Source: Bacillota bacterium (lineage in GTDB: Bacteria; Bacillota; Clostridia; Christensenellales; CAG-138). From it: a stretch of 60,274 bases of DNA. A program made the translations under genes and the position numbers. Of the stretch, positions 8,207 through 16,468 are shown one piece after another; position 1 is the first letter of the stretch, and each line of letters begins with the position of its first letter. Below the pieces are notes generated by a model, which worked only from the letters and a program-made list of their open reading frames with translations, was not told the origin of the DNA and searched no databases. The stretch is from NCBI GenBank assembly GCA_023435025.1, contig JAEYSE010000130.1, positions 1 to 60,274 of the forward strand, given 5' to 3'.

Positions 8207-9286
8207 ATGAGGGTGCAAAGAGGAACGGGACATACGCCAAGCATCAAAGACGTGGCGGAGCGTGCGGGCGTCTGCATCTCCACGGTATCCCACGTGCTAA
8301 ACAGCACCAAGCCGGTCAGCTCCGCATTGCAAAAGCGCGTGACCGACGCCGCGGAGGAATTAGGTTACCAGGCCAACGCCATTGCGCGCGGGCTCAAAAG
8401 CGGCAAGACGAACGTTCTGTGCGTCATCGTGCCATCCATTGTCAGCGTGTTCTTCCCCAAAGTGCTGCGCGGCATGCAGACAGCAGCGGCAGAACTAGGG
8501 TATTCTCTGAGTATTTATGAAACGGGCGAAGCGCTGGAAAAAGAGCGCGCGTATATCCGGATGTTAAAAAACCAGTGGGTGGACGGCATACTGCTTTCCA
8601 CCTGCTGCAACCCCTCCACGGACCAGGCCTACGTCAACGAACTCAAATCTCTTCGCATCGGGGGCAAGCGAATTCCCGTGGTGTTTTTTGAAGCCCTTCC
8701 CGGCAAAGGATTGGACGGTGTAGTCGTAGACAACCGGCGGGCAGCAAGCGAGGCGACCGATTATCTTATAAAAAGCAATCGCCATAAAGTTGCGTATATC
8801 GCCGCGCCCACCCGTTTTGCAATGGGCGTCGAACGCTATGAAGGCTATCTTGCCGCGCTCAAACAAGCCGATATCTTCGCAGACCCGGCGCTCATATGCG
8901 AGGGTGATTATACGCCGATCAGCGGCTACGTCTGCATGCGCGAGCTAATGGGGTGCGGAAAGCCCTTTGACGCGGTGCTCTGCGGCAACGACCAGATGGC
9001 GGTAGGCGCGCTTCGCGCGCTCAACGAGGCGGGCGTGCGGGTGCCGGAGGAAATCGCCGTCATGGGGTTTGACAACAATTTTCCAGGTACGCTCATCTCT
9101 CCATCCCTTTCCACGGTTTCCGTTCCGAAGGAACACATGGGGCGCGAAGCGGTCAATCTGCTTTTCTGGCGCTTACAGCAGGGAGAGGACGCTCCACCGC
9201 GCGTGGTCACGCTTCAAACCAGTCTCGTCATACGTCAGTCGACGGATTTAACGGGCGAAAGCGGCTGGGACCTGTACAATTGGTAA
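8207..9286 (+). CDS. LacI-family transcriptional regulator
   Basis: This 359-residue repressor has an N-terminal helix-turn-helix (SIKDVAERAGVCISTVSHVL, about residues 12-31), a hinge helix and a ribose-binding-protein-like ligand domain. It is divergent from the importer operon and has its own promoter and palindromic operator. A second operator of the same core covers the importer promoter, so it probably represses both units until the sugar or cyclitol ligand binds. It is followed after 37 bases by the IolG-like dehydrogenase gene, probably in one transcript. The ribosome-binding site is moderate (AAGGG, 11 bases from the ATG), and a slightly internal GTG start is possible. A CcpA-like role is less likely given the local arrangement. 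Confidence 0.92.
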   Translation: MRVQRGTGHTPSIKDVAERAGVCISTVSHVLNSTKPVSSALQKRVTDAAEELGYQANAIARGLKSGKTNVLCVIVPSIVSVFFPKVLRGMQTAAAELGYSLSIYETGEALEKERAYIRMLKNQWVDGILLSTCCNPSTDQAYVNELKSLRIGGKRIPVVFFEALPGKGLDGVVVDNRRAASEATDYLIKSNRHKVAYIAAPTRFAMGVERYEGYLAALKQADIFADPALICEGDYTPISGYVCMRELMGCGKPFDAVLCGNDQMAVGALRALNEAGVRVPEEIAVMGFDNNFPGTLISPSLSTVSVPKEHMGREAVNLLFWRLQQGEDAPPRVVTLQTSLVIRQSTDLTGESGWDLYNW

Positions 9287-9323
9287 GCAATTTCCCAAAT
9301 AAATAAAATCAGGAGGCATACGC

Positions 9324-10340
9324 GTGGAGAAAATTAAGCTGGGCATCGTAGGGCTGGGCCGGCTGGGCCGCAACCATGCCGAAAATATCTTTTACCACAT
9401 CCCCAACGCGGAATTAACTGCCATCTGCAGCGTGGTACAAAGCGAGTTGGACGAGATCGGCGCACGAATGCAACCCAAGTACCGCTATATGGATTACCGC
9501 GAAATGTTTTTAAACAAAGAGCTGGACGGCGTGGTAATCGCCACCAACTCACAGTCCCACTGCGATATGGCGATCGCAGCCGCGGAGCTCGGCGTGAAGA
9601 ACGTCTATATTGAGAAGCCGTTGGGCATGACGCTTGATGAGATCAACCGCATCCGCGAAGCCGTAGAAAAAAGCAATATCAACGTGTTTCAGGTGGGCTA
9701 CAACCGCAGGTTCGACGTCTCCTATCAGGCGCTCAAAAAGAAGCTGGACGAGGGCTTTATTGGAAAGCCTGTGCTCATTAAAATGATCAACCGTGACCCC
9801 GCCTCCATGGCGGAGTTCATCATCAAGTTCTCCCCCACCTCCGGCGGGCTCGTGTTCGATATGCTCACGCATGATTACGATGCCGCACGCTGGTTTTTAA
9901 ATTCCGACGCCACCATGGTATACGGTCTTGGCGGCGTGTACGCATACGCGGGCTTAGCCGCCGTCGGGGATATCGACAACTGCGGCATACTCTGTAAGTT
10001 CGACAATGGCGCGATGGGCTGGTTTGAAACCTCCCGCAACTGCTCCTATGGCTACCATGTGGAAACGGAAGTGTTCGGCACCGAAGGCTGCATTCGCGTC
10101 TGCGTGACGCCCACCAACGACAGGGTGCTGTACTTAGACAAAAGCGGCATCAACCAGACCACCGTCAAGTGGTTCTACGAATACTGGGAGCCGACGTTTA
10201 CCGCCGAAATGAAGGACTTTGTGGACTCCATCGTGAACAACCATCCGCCGCTTGTGGGACTCATGGACGGCTACAAGGCCGTGGAGTGGGCGCTCGCCGC
10301 GAAGAAAGCGGTGGACGAGGAAACGGTAGTCACGCTATAA
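9324..10340 (+). CDS. Gfo/Idh/MocA oxidoreductase, inositol 2-dehydrogenase-like
   Basis: This 338-residue NAD(P)-dependent dehydrogenase has an N-terminal Rossmann fold (GIVGLGRLG, 7-15) and the family EKP motif (Glu97-Lys98-Pro99). Its catalytic set is like that of inositol 2-dehydrogenase IolG: Lys98, Asp179 and His183 in GGLVFDMLTHD. It would oxidise a cyclitol or sugar hydroxyl to a ketone, for example myo- or scyllo-inositol to inosose, which the IolI-type enzyme could then isomerise. The start is GTG with AGGAGG seven bases upstream. It lies directly behind the LacI gene. Other Gfo/Idh activities, such as sugar or sugar-acid dehydrogenase, remain possible. Confidence 0.85.
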   Translation: MEKIKLGIVGLGRLGRNHAENIFYHIPNAELTAICSVVQSELDEIGARMQPKYRYMDYREMFLNKELDGVVIATNSQSHCDMAIAAAELGVKNVYIEKPLGMTLDEINRIREAVEKSNINVFQVGYNRRFDVSYQALKKKLDEGFIGKPVLIKMINRDPASMAEFIIKFSPTSGGLVFDMLTHDYDAARWFLNSDATMVYGLGGVYAYAGLAAVGDIDNCGILCKFDNGAMGWFETSRNCSYGYHVETEVFGTEGCIRVCVTPTNDRVLYLDKSGINQTTVKWFYEYWEPTFTAEMKDFVDSIVNNHPPLVGLMDGYKAVEWALAAKKAVDEETVVTL

Positions 10341-10363
10341 AGGTATGCAAACTATCAGACAAA

Positions 10364-10391
10364 AAGAGGGACGGCGTTAGCCGTCCCTCTT
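10364..10391. terminator. Strong hairpin between the convergent dehydrogenase and araA genes
   Basis: A perfect 12-bp stem (AAGAGGGACGGC, loop GTTA) lies 24 bases after the dehydrogenase stop. On the minus strand it is followed by a T-run, so it can end araA transcripts. It may also act for the dehydrogenase operon. Confidence 0.7.
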
Positions 10392-10420
10392 GCAAGTTAC
10401 GTTGGAGCTCGTCTCACAGT

Positions 10421-10510
10421 TCACAATGGTCGTACGGAATTGTTCTGTACTCCCTTGCTCACTGGGACTGCGCTTCGCTTCTTCCGCCACAGGCGGCGCT
10501 CAGCTACGTC
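10421..10510 (+). repeat. Dispersed repeat family III, copy A
   Basis: This copy holds the ordered blocks CACAATGGTCGTA, ACTCCCTTGCTCACTGG and CTTCCGCCACAGGCGGC. The same blocks in the same order occur at 16296-16400 and, in part, at 16243-16285 and 27928-27997. The last block contains a GCCGCCTGTGGCGG-type hairpin. Confidence 0.75.
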
Positions 10511-10517
10511 CCCCAAA

Positions 10518-10617
10518 CCCCGCTTAAGGCCGTAACGGCCCTAAGAACCCATATTCTGAAATGCCCTATCCTAGGGCATTTCATGGAATGAAGCCCCAAG
10601 GGACGTGTCCCTTGGGG
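10518..10617 (+). repeat. Dispersed repeat family II, copy A, plus adjacent hairpin
   Basis: The element starts CGCTTAAGGCCGTAAC, contains ACCCATATTCTG and a perfect 11-bp hairpin (GAAATGCCCTA, 10558-10582), and is followed by a separate perfect hairpin (CCCCAAGGGAC, 10594-10617). The first part is related to the inverted element at 28103-28170. The stretch lies just downstream of araA and encodes no gene. Confidence 0.7.
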
Positions 10618-10633
10618 GCAATACCCCTGAAAA

Positions 10634-12139
10634 TTATAGTCCGAGCCGGAAAGCCGCGGCATTCCAGCGCAGCGCATCCTTGAACGCGGGAATGGTGGTA
10701 TTCTTGTCGATCACGACGCTCTCCACGCCCATGCCTGCCGCCCAGTCCACAAGCTGCTCCACGGAAAGATCATAGGTAAACGCCGTGTGGTGTGCGCCGC
10801 CGGCCAATATCCAAGCTTCCGCACCCACGGTTAAATCAGGTTCGGGCCGCCAGAAGGCGCTCGCCACCGGAAGCTTCGGCATGCGCTGCGGCAGCTCCAG
10901 CACCTCCACCGCGTTAATGATGAGGCGGAAGCGCTCGCCCAAATCTACCAAAGACGCTGCGACGCCATGGCCGGGCTTGGCGGTAAATACCAGGCGGGCA
11001 GGATCCTCTCGCTGGCCCATTGTAAGCGGATTGACACGAATCACGGGCCGCTGCACAGCGATGCTTGGGCAAATTTCGAGCATGTGGGCTTGGAGTATGC
11101 CTTCCTCTCCGGGCACCAGGTGGTAGGTGTAATCCTCCATGAAGGAAGTACCCTTCTTTTCTTTCTTATGCGCGGTCATCTGCTTGAACAGCCGTACCAA
11201 TGCAGCCGTCTTCCAATCGCCTTCCGCGCCAAATCCATACCCCTTTTGCATAAGCCGCTGTATGGCCAGGCCGGGCAGCTGTTTGAGCCCACCCAGCATT
11301 TCGAAATTGGTGACGATGGCATGATAATTCTTTTCTTTCAGGAATCGTTCAAAACCAAGCTCGATCTGCGCCTGTACGGCGACATGCGCACGAAACTCTT
11401 TATCCGGCCGGTCTTCTATGAATGCGCCATAGTCCTGGTAGTAAACGTCCAGCAACGCGTCCACGTCATTCTGCGGCACGGCCGAAACATACTCCGCGAT
11501 ATCGGTGATGTTGTAGGCATCCACCGCCCAGCCGAATTTAATCTGCGCCTCTACTTTATCGCCTTCGGTCACGGCGACGTTTCGCATGTTGTCCCCCACG
11601 CGTACGGCGCGCAAGGCCCGGCTTTCATGAAGGCCGATGGCCGTTATCATCCAGTCCGCAATACGGGAAAGTACATTCTCGTTGCGCCAATGGCCCACTA
11701 CCACCTTGCGCTCAATCCCCATGCGGGAAACGATATGCCCGTACTCCCTGTCTCCGTGGGCGGACTGGTTGGTGTTCATGAAGTCCATATCAATACTTTC
11801 ATAGGGAATTGCTTCATTGAACTGCGTATGCAGGTGCATGAGCGGCTTCTTTAACAGCTGCAGCCCATTGATCCAGCTCTTGGCGGGAGAGAAGGTATGC
11901 ATCCATGTGATGACGCCCGCGCAGTTTTTATCCCTGTTCGCGTCCTCAAACAGGCGGCTGATACCTGCGCTGTCCAGCAGCGTGGGCTGACAGACCACCG
12001 GAAACGGAAGCTTACCTGAAGCATTGATCCCCGCTACGATCGCGCGGGAGTGCTCAGCCACCTCTACGAGCGTCGCTTCCCCGTAAAGCGACTGCGAACC
12101 GGTACAAAACCAAAACTGATATGCCGTGTGTTCCTGCAT
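10634..12139 (-). CDS. araA: L-arabinose isomerase
   Basis: This 501-residue enzyme converts L-arabinose to L-ribulose, the first step of arabinose catabolism; the family is typically about 500 residues long. The Mn-binding and catalytic residues known from the E. coli enzyme align as Glu306 (GAEGDWK), Glu335 (SFMEDYTYH), His352 (QAHMLE) and His450 (GGAHHT). The start is supported by AAAGGAGG about six bases upstream. The gene is monocistronic here, with its own sigma-A promoter and hairpins downstream. The ribulokinase and epimerase partners (AraB, AraD) are not in the window, so the rest of the pathway must be encoded elsewhere. Confidence 0.97.
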   Translation of the reverse strand: MQEHTAYQFWFCTGSQSLYGEATLVEVAEHSRAIVAGINASGKLPFPVVCQPTLLDSAGISRLFEDANRDKNCAGVITWMHTFSPAKSWINGLQLLKKPLMHLHTQFNEAIPYESIDMDFMNTNQSAHGDREYGHIVSRMGIERKVVVGHWRNENVLSRIADWMITAIGLHESRALRAVRVGDNMRNVAVTEGDKVEAQIKFGWAVDAYNITDIAEYVSAVPQNDVDALLDVYYQDYGAFIEDRPDKEFRAHVAVQAQIELGFERFLKEKNYHAIVTNFEMLGGLKQLPGLAIQRLMQKGYGFGAEGDWKTAALVRLFKQMTAHKKEKKGTSFMEDYTYHLVPGEEGILQAHMLEICPSIAVQRPVIRVNPLTMGQREDPARLVFTAKPGHGVAASLVDLGERFRLIINAVEVLELPQRMPKLPVASAFWRPEPDLTVGAEAWILAGGAHHTAFTYDLSVEQLVDWAAGMGVESVVIDKNTTIPAFKDALRWNAAAFRLGL

Positions 12140-12263
12140 AGTGTCCTCCTTTTATCGATATGTTTTACCAAGCATGAACCCGTATGAGCCGTTTGCCAAA
12201 TGGAAGCGCTTCGCGCTCCATGCGCGTCGCATTGGGCGAATAAATCCAAGAAATGTCTTACTC

Positions 12264-12292
12264 ATTATATCGCGTTTACATTAACGATACAA
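12264..12292 (-). promoter_or_regulatory. araA promoter
   Basis: On the minus strand TTGTAT (12287-12292) and TATAAT (12264-12269) are 17 bases apart. A partial cre-like sequence TGTAAACGCGATAT overlaps the -10 box, which could give catabolite repression. An imperfect hairpin (about 12199-12220) lies in the leader. Confidence 0.75.
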
Positions 12293-12423
12293 CTGCCTGT
12301 ATTGGGCATTTTTTGCAGCATCAAAGGCAACAAAAAAGCGGAGCTTTCGCGCAAGTGCATACAATGCATATGAACCCATTGCGGACGAGCGCGGCAGCGG
12401 GTTTTGTAGCAATAAGTAGCAAA

Positions 12424-12569
12424 AAAGGGCGTCAATGACGCCCTTTGCACCCGAATAGTAATATTCGGGTATCTGTCAAGGATTGATGTCATGCCATGCA
12501 TGACATCTGACACCCGGGGTTTCTCCGCAGGAGAAACTTCCTTGCAATATATGGAACATGAATATTGCA
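12424..12569. repeat. Array of five consecutive perfect hairpins
   Basis: Within 146 bases there are five separate perfect stems: 12424-12446 (AAAGGGCGTCA arm), 12449-12470 (ACCCGAATA), 12485-12507 (GATGTCATGC), 12519-12537 (GTTTCTCC) and 12543-12569 (TGCAATAT). They follow the stop of the CoADR fusion gene on the minus strand. The first-listed stem is followed on that strand by TTTTTT and so looks like that gene's terminator. No coding potential was seen here. Confidence 0.85.
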
Positions 12570-12601
12570 CAGCCCGCAAAAAACCATATCAGAGGGTACT
12601 G

Positions 12602-15082
12602 TTATATAAACAGGTTGACGTTTGACTCCTCCGCGTCCCCCAGGTAAGCGGCAACCCCGCCCAGCTCCACGCCGTCAATGAGCTCCTCCTTTTTGATTCC
12701 CATCACGTCCATAGACATGGTACAGGCGACAAGCTTCACGCCGTTCGCCATGGCCTTTTTGATGAGTTCCTCAAGGGAGTCGACATTCTTATCTTTCATA
12801 ACCGCCTTCATCATGGCCGTGCCTATGCCCGCCATGTTCAGCTTGGAAAGCTTAAGCTTGCCGGTACCACGCGGCATCATGCCACCGAACATGTTCTCGA
12901 TCATGGACTTTTTCACGTTTTGTTTCTTCGGCTTTCTTAGCACATTGAGCCCCCAGAACGTAAAGAACATCGTCACAGGCCTGCCCATTGCAGCGGCCCC
13001 GTTCGCAATGATGAAGGAAGCAAGCACGCGGTCGAGATCCCCGCTGAATACAATGAGCGTCTTGCCTTGCGGCAGTTCCGCCACAGCCCTTTGTTCCACT
13101 TCCCCGTTCCCCCCTTTCTGGATATAGGCGACATAGTCGCTCCCCTTTTGTTCACCCTTTACGTAGGTGTTGCCGGTCCTTCTGCACCAGGCGCCGATGT
13201 CCCGCAAGAAGCCGGGATCGCTTGCGAACACCTCAATGATCTCGCCTTCGCAGATATCCTGCATCGTTTCAAACACCTTCAATATCGGGCCGGGGCACTG
13301 CATGCCGCTGCAGTCTACGCGCATGGAGGTTACGATATTGCGCTCGGGCCTTACGGGGGCGTCGGTCGCGCCTTGTGTCACATCGCTATCGGGTTCCTTT
13401 TTTTTTGCGTTCTCCGCGGCGTCCGGATGCGTGGCGCGGTAGAAGTTTGTGCCGCCGGGGTATACCTTGACATGTTCAAAGCCGTTCTGCTGCAGAATAC
13501 GCGCGGCGTTATACGCCCGCACACCGATGGCACAGAACACGATGATCTCCTTGTTTTTATCCAGCTCGTTCATACGCGCACGGACCTCCGAGAGCGGCAA
13601 CGGATACGCGCCGGGCACCATGTAGGCAAGGCGTTCCGCATCGTCACGTACATCGATTACAAGACGGTTCTGGTCTTCGCGATCGATCGCGTCCCATGCT
13701 GAAAACGCTACTTTTCCGGAAAGCGCATTGTCCGCCACAAAGCCCAGCATATTGACCGCGTCCTTGGCCGAGCCATAGGGCGGCGCGTACGCGAGTTCCA
13801 GCGACTTCAATTCCTCCACGCCGCCATTTAGGCGGATAACGGTTGCAATGACGTCGATGCGTTTATCCACGCCTTCGCGCCCAACAATCTGCGCGCCAAA
13901 GAGTTTTTTGCCGTCCATGGAAAACAGCAGCTTGAGCGTCATTAAGCTAGCGCCCGGATAGTACCCGGCATGGGAGTTCTGCATGATGGTGACGCTTTCA
14001 TAGTCCTTGCCGCGCACCATGCCGCGTTTATTGAGCAGCTTCTCCGAAGCGCCGGTGGCGGCGGCAGTCAGATCGAACACTTTTACGACCGATGTGCCCT
14101 GCGTGCCATCGTAGCGCTCGTTTGCACCCGAAATGTTGTTTGCGGCGATCCGCCCCTGCTTGTTGGCAGGGCCCGCAAGCGGAATCATGGTGCGGGAGCG
14201 GTCAATATAATCTTCCACTTCCGTTACATCGCCTACCGCGTAAATCGAAGGGTCGGACGTGCGTAAGTATTCGTCCACCACGACACCGCCGCGCGCGTTA
14301 ACATTTAGCCCGGCGGCCTTTGCAAGCTCGCCGTTGGGACGTACGCCGATAGCAAGTATGGCAATATCGGCTTCAATGCCCCTTCCGCTGTTCAGGCGCA
14401 CGGTGATGCCGCCCTGTGCTTCTTCAAACCCGGCGACGCCATCGCCTAAGCACAGGGATACGCCGCGCTCTTGTAAATGGGTCTCCAACAGCCTTGCCAT
14501 TTCAGGATCGTACGGCGGCATGACCTGATTAAGCATTTCCACCACCGTCACGTGTGTGCCAGCCATATGTAAATTCTCCGCCATTTCCAGCCCGATAAAG
14601 CCCGCGCCGATGACGACGGCGTTTTTGACCTCGTTTTCGGCAAGGAACTTTTTGATGCGGTCCGTGTCCGGCACCGTCCACAGCGTCATGACGCGCGCAG
14701 AAGAGATACCGGGAATGGGGGGCTTCACAGGCGAGGAGCCGGTCGAAAGGATAAGCGTATCATAAGATTCGGAATACGTTTCTCCCGTTATCAGGTTGTT
14801 GACGGCGACGGATTTGTTTTTACGGTCTATAGCGACGACCTCATGCCGCGTACGCACCTCCATGTTAAACTTTTTCATCATCGCGTTGGGCTGCATTAGA
14901 AGCAGCGCGTTTCGGGAACGGATGACGTCGCCAACATGGTAAGGAAGGCCGCAGTTGGCGTAAGAAATATACTCCCCGCGCTCAAACAGTATAATTTCCG
15001 CCGTTTCGTCCAGCCGCCTCAAACGTGCCGCCGCAGTTGCGCCCCCCGCAACGCCGCCGACGATCAAAACCTTCTTGCCCAT
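12602..15082 (-). CDS. CoA-disulfide reductase fused to rhodanese, TusA and DsrE-like domains
   Basis: This is an 826-residue multidomain sulfur-transfer protein. Residues 1-450 form an FAD/NAD(P)H disulfide reductase of the CoADR/NADH-oxidase family with the redox Cys44 in SYANCGLPY. Residues about 465-550 are a rhodanese domain with Cys517 in FCAIGVR. Residues about 585-655 are a TusA/SirA domain with Cys596 in the CPGP motif. Residues about 670-826 are a DsrE/DsrF-like (DsrE2 type) domain with Cys787. Each domain keeps its active cysteine, so a persulfide relay within one chain is plausible, with reduction of CoA persulfide, polysulfide or similar. The start has AAGGAGG nine bases upstream. 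It is divergent from a thioredoxin-reductase-like gene, and a hairpin (15131-15150, GTTTGGC arms) lies in its leader. Confidence 0.93.
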   Translation of the reverse strand: MGKKVLIVGGVAGGATAAARLRRLDETAEIILFERGEYISYANCGLPYHVGDVIRSRNALLLMQPNAMMKKFNMEVRTRHEVVAIDRKNKSVAVNNLITGETYSESYDTLILSTGSSPVKPPIPGISSARVMTLWTVPDTDRIKKFLAENEVKNAVVIGAGFIGLEMAENLHMAGTHVTVVEMLNQVMPPYDPEMARLLETHLQERGVSLCLGDGVAGFEEAQGGITVRLNSGRGIEADIAILAIGVRPNGELAKAAGLNVNARGGVVVDEYLRTSDPSIYAVGDVTEVEDYIDRSRTMIPLAGPANKQGRIAANNISGANERYDGTQGTSVVKVFDLTAAATGASEKLLNKRGMVRGKDYESVTIMQNSHAGYYPGASLMTLKLLFSMDGKKLFGAQIVGREGVDKRIDVIATVIRLNGGVEELKSLELAYAPPYGSAKDAVNMLGFVADNALSGKVAFSAWDAIDREDQNRLVIDVRDDAERLAYMVPGAYPLPLSEVRARMNELDKNKEIIVFCAIGVRAYNAARILQQNGFEHVKVYPGGTNFYRATHPDAAENAKKKEPDSDVTQGATDAPVRPERNIVTSMRVDCSGMQCPGPILKVFETMQDICEGEIIEVFASDPGFLRDIGAWCRRTGNTYVKGEQKGSDYVAYIQKGGNGEVEQRAVAELPQGKTLIVFSGDLDRVLASFIIANGAAAMGRPVTMFFTFWGLNVLRKPKKQNVKKSMIENMFGGMMPRGTGKLKLSKLNMAGIGTAMMKAVMKDKNVDSLEELIKKAMANGVKLVACTMSMDVMGIKKEELIDGVELGGVAAYLGDAEESNVNLFI

Positions 15083-15150
15083 TGTATTGCCTCCTTAATT
15101 GGTATGAAAAGACGCTCTTTCTTACTATGCCTGTTTGGCCCGCAAGCCAA

Positions 15151-15297
15151 ACTCTTATATATGTAAACATAGCATACTTTGTGAAAATGAAAACGACCGT
15201 GACTTTATCACCAAACAGTTAAAAATGCTGATAAGTGATTTTATCACCGAAGAAGCGGAGAAGCTACACTATACTACTGAAAAAAAGGAGGCCTACA
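15151..15297. promoter_or_regulatory. Divergent control region with repeated TTTATCACC boxes
   Basis: The region between the CoADR fusion and the thioredoxin-reductase-like gene holds two copies of TTTATCACC (in GACTTTATCACC and GATTTTATCACC) about 38 bases apart. The second lies in the inverted repeat TGATAAGTGATTTTATCA. These are candidate sites for a redox- or sulfur-responsive regulator serving both genes. The promoter hexamers are not clear enough to assign. Confidence 0.45.
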
Positions 15298-16161
15298 ATG
15301 CCCAACGCATTGATCGTCGGCAACGGCCCCGCTGGGATTTCCGCTGCGCTCTACACCGCCCGCGCCGGTATTGAAACCTCAGTGATCGCCCGGGATGCGG
15401 GCGCATTAGGAAAAGCCGAAAAAATTGAAAACTACTACGGTTTTGCAGATCCCATCAGCGGAACAGATCTTCTGGAACGCGGCAAGGCCCAGGCCAGACG
15501 TTTGGGCGTTACGTTGATTGAGGAAGAAGTTGTTGGGCTTTCCTATTTGAATAAGCTCACCGTTTCCACCAAAGGCGCTACCTATGAGGCTGACGCCGTC
15601 ATACTCGCCACCGGCTCGCCGCGCCGCGCGCCCAAAATCGAAGGGCTTGCCGAGTTTGAAGGCGCGGGGGTCAGCTACTGCGCCATCTGCGACGCGTTCT
15701 TTTATAAGGGCAAGGACGTTGCGGTATTGGGCTGCTGCGAGTATGCCGCACATGAAGCCTTGGCGCTGTTGCCGCTCGCAAACTCCGTGACGCTCCTTAG
15801 CAACGGCGAGCCTCCTATGCAGGGCCTGCCGGAGGGCTTAAAGTCCGTTATCACAACAAAAATCAAGGCGCTTACAGGGACCGGCAGGCTCGAAGGCGTT
15901 ACGTTTCTCGACGGAACCTCCCTTGCAATTTCCGGCCTGTTTGTGGCGCAGGGCGTGGCTGGGAGCGCGGACCTGGCCCGCAAAATCGGGGCGGAAACCG
16001 TGGGTAACCGCATTGTGGTGGACGAACACATGGCCACAAATATTCCCGGCCTGTTCGCAGCGGGAGACTGCACCGGCGGCATGCTGCAAATCGCCAAAGC
16101 CGTGGCCGAGGGGGCGGAAGCGGGATACAGCGCGGTCAAGTACATCCGGGCGCTATCATAA
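15298..16161 (+). CDS. Thioredoxin-reductase-like flavoprotein lacking NADPH-binding motifs
   Basis: This 287-residue FAD protein has the N-terminal GNGPAGISAA dinucleotide motif, the redox pair CAIC (Cys128, Cys131) and the C-terminal GDCTGG FAD motif of thioredoxin reductases. The second nucleotide-binding motif, normally GGGDxAxEEA, reads GCCEYAAHEA (145-154), and the HRRxxxR motif that grips the NADPH phosphate is absent. This suggests a pyridine-nucleotide-independent enzyme such as the ferredoxin-dependent flavin thioredoxin reductases known in Clostridia, or a different donor. The chosen ATG has GGAGG upstream; an earlier in-frame ATG at 15235 lacks one. It is divergent from the CoADR fusion. 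Confidence 0.85.
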   Translation: MPNALIVGNGPAGISAALYTARAGIETSVIARDAGALGKAEKIENYYGFADPISGTDLLERGKAQARRLGVTLIEEEVVGLSYLNKLTVSTKGATYEADAVILATGSPRRAPKIEGLAEFEGAGVSYCAICDAFFYKGKDVAVLGCCEYAAHEALALLPLANSVTLLSNGEPPMQGLPEGLKSVITTKIKALTGTGRLEGVTFLDGTSLAISGLFVAQGVAGSADLARKIGAETVGNRIVVDEHMATNIPGLFAAGDCTGGMLQIAKAVAEGAEAGYSAVKYIRALS

Positions 16162-16242
16162 GCGGTAGCCGCGAATGCTCCCTCATTGAGGCTTCGTACC
16201 CAGGGAATTCCGCAAGCGGAATGCCCGTTTCGCCCTGCAAAC

Positions 16243-16400
16243 GGTCCACTCACTTCTTCCGCTACAGGCGGCGTTCGGCTCGTCCTTCGGGCTCTCAATT
16301 CGCAATGGTCGTATTCCGGCGGCAAAGCCGCACCGAATACTCCCTTGCTCATTGGAACGTCGCCTCACTTCTTCCGCCACAGGCGGCGTTCGGCTCGTCC
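16243..16400 (+). repeat. Dispersed repeat family III, copy B with a partial copy B'
   Basis: The block CACTTCTTCCGC-ACAGGCGGCGTTCGG occurs twice (16251-16285 and 16368-16400), differing by one base in the variable position. The second is preceded by GCAATGGTCGTATTC, a GGCGGC / GCCGC hairpin and ACTCCCTTGCTCATTGG, the complete family III order. A separate hairpin (ATTCCGC / GCGGAAT, 16207-16222) is just upstream. The 307-base spacer contains no gene. Confidence 0.8.
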
Positions 16401-16468
16401 CTCTGTACAAATGGCAAAAACCGGCGTATGATTAGGAGTGTCATATCCGCATATCAGGAGGAACCGTT

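Noticed and set aside
16183..16431. Open frames on both strands across the gap before the lipid kinase
   Set aside because: The frames are created by the repeated GC-rich family III sequence; they lack ribosome-binding sites and resemble no protein.
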